Source of the DNA: Candidatus Gastranaerophilales bacterium
GTDB lineage: Bacteria > Cyanobacteriota > Vampirovibrionia > Gastranaerophilales > Gastranaerophilaceae
Length of the DNA: 6,444 nt
Direction of reading: 5' to 3'
Assembly: GCA_944323095.1 (NCBI GenBank)
Contig: CALURE010000090.1
Span: 1 to 6,444, forward strand
Below the pieces are notes generated by a model. The model did no database searches and was not told the origin of the DNA. It saw only the letters and a list, made by a program, of their open reading frames with translations. Positions within the stretch are counted from its first letter, which is position 1. Every line of letters begins with the position of its first letter. The position numbers and the translations under genes were made by a program. This document shows positions 6,026 to 6,444 of this stretch, in pieces.

Positions 6026-6064
6026 TCATTGAGAGTGATTGAGTAGTTATAAAAAATTAAGTAA

Positions 6065-6192
6065 TACCCTCTCTCTAACTCTCTCCCGGGGAGAGAGGAT
6101 GCTTGACGGTTTCACTCTTTTTCTAACTCTTCCTGATGAGATAAAAGTTTAATGATTTCCCTCTCTTGGGAGAGGGATTAAGGGAGAGGGTA
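6065..6192. mobile_element. REPIN-like miniature inverted-repeat element
   Basis: The element begins TACCCTCTC (6065-6073) and ends with the exact complement GAGAGGGTA (6184-6192). Each end is an arm of about 34 bp, itself an imperfect palindrome: left CTCTCTCC-CGG-GGAGAGAG and right CCCTCTC-TTGG-GAGAGGG. The arms face each other, as in REPINs. The words CCCTCTC, TAA and GGGAGAGGG are those of a very widespread REP family that is mobilised in trans by Y1/RAYT transposases. Between the arms, TCTAACTCT at 6122-6130 repeats nine bases of the left arm (6074-6082), suggesting a decayed third unit. No transposase is encoded here, so any movement would depend on one elsewhere. Confidence 0.65.
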
Positions 6193-6241
6193 AACATGTA
6201 TGTAACAGAATGTAAAGATGAATTTAAAAAGGCAGAAACCA

Positions 6242-6270
6242 TTGATATAATCCTCGAATAATAGTATAGG
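6242..6270 (+). promoter_or_regulatory. Possible promoter of the gene at 6350
   Basis: TTGATA (6242-6247, 5 of 6 to the -35 consensus) is followed after 17 bp by TATAGG (6265-6270, 4 of 6 to the -10 consensus). Transcription would begin near 6277, giving a leader of about 70 nt. The spacing is ideal, but AT-rich DNA gives such matches by chance fairly often. Confidence 0.42.
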
Positions 6271-6349
6271 ATAGGTAGCCGTAATAGCAATATTTTTCGC
6301 CTTTTTGTTTTAATAAATGTATAAGGTTATTAATGAAAGGTAGTTAATA

Positions 6350-6444
6350 ATGTTAGATTCAATCTCTCCAATCAGTATAAATAAAGTACCGTTTAAGGGT
6401 TCAATTCAGGAACAAAAATCTCCGGAAAAACAGACTGAAAAACA
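6350..6444 (+). CDS. N-terminus of a protein with a VPFKG leader peptide (3' end missing)
   Basis: An open frame runs from the ATG at 6350 to the window end (31 codons). An in-frame TAG at 6341-6343 means no earlier start is possible, and AAAGG at 6336-6340 is a good ribosome site 9 nt upstream. The peptide begins MLDSISPISINKVPFKGS and then becomes polar and charged (EQKSPEKQTEK), probably a disordered linker. It has no signal-peptide hydrophobic core. From memory, short N-termini ending in a hydrophobic residue then FKG are frequent on unrelated predicted proteins of Gastranaerophilales and may be a lineage-specific tag; this is recollection, not tested here. The main domain lies beyond the window, so no function can be given. 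Confidence 0.72.
   Translation, partial: MLDSISPISINKVPFKGSIQEQKSPEKQTEK

Noticed and set aside
5943..6192. CRISPR array
   Set aside because: There are only two identical 19-bp units, the other repeats are different and inverted, and no regular spacers or cas genes are seen.
6226..6306. Inverted repeat AAAAAGGC (6226-6233) and GCCTTTTT (6299-6306) as a terminator
   Set aside because: The arms are 65 nt apart and mostly A/T, so folding into a terminator is unlikely. They would also cut the leader of the gene at 6350.

Overview
The window is AT-rich bacterial DNA with short gene gaps, frequent ATA and AGA codons and clear Shine-Dalgarno sites. Five genes on the + strand face one on the - strand, followed by an 856-bp gene-free stretch and the first codons of another + strand gene. 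My best guess is a gut-type, non-photosynthetic relative of Cyanobacteria (Vampirovibrionia/'Melainabacteria', order Gastranaerophilales). The basis is the composition, the Firmicutes-like type I-alpha glutamine synthetase, and the N-terminal 'VPFKG' peptide of the last gene, a leader style I recall from that group. This is inference (about 0.5); a low-GC Firmicute is not excluded.

Positions 2-4029 (+) look like one operon. It holds the end of a transketolase C-terminal subunit, ftsE and ftsX (8-bp overlap), a 410-residue protein with a degenerate receiver and a degenerate GGDEF domain that starts 6 bp after ftsX, and a small isochorismatase-family cysteine hydrolase with a strong ribosome site. 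FtsE and FtsX form the membrane ATPase complex that activates peptidoglycan hydrolases at the septum. The two-domain protein has lost the key residues of both signalling domains, so it may be a scaffold or binding partner, possibly for FtsEX. The transketolase and the hydrolase have no obvious mechanistic link to division.

A hairpin terminator at 4101-4130 works in both directions and separates this operon from glnA (4129-5493, -). glnA has a good sigma70-type promoter at 5540-5568 and a leader of roughly 40 nt. The synthetase appears complete and of the non-adenylylated alpha type. It has two local oddities: a shifted arginine at the feedback-inhibition loop and a CPRC pair.

Positions 5494-6349 hold no convincing gene but several signals. 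These are the glnA promoter, a possible divergent + promoter at 5644-5672, an orphan + strand terminator at 5912-5940 implying a non-coding transcript, two copies of a GC-rich 19-bp repeat, and a 128-bp REPIN-like inverted repeat (6065-6192). Next comes a possible promoter (6242-6270) for the partial gene starting at 6350. The candidates most worth following are the degenerate receiver-GGDEF protein in the ftsEX operon and the orphan non-coding transcript.
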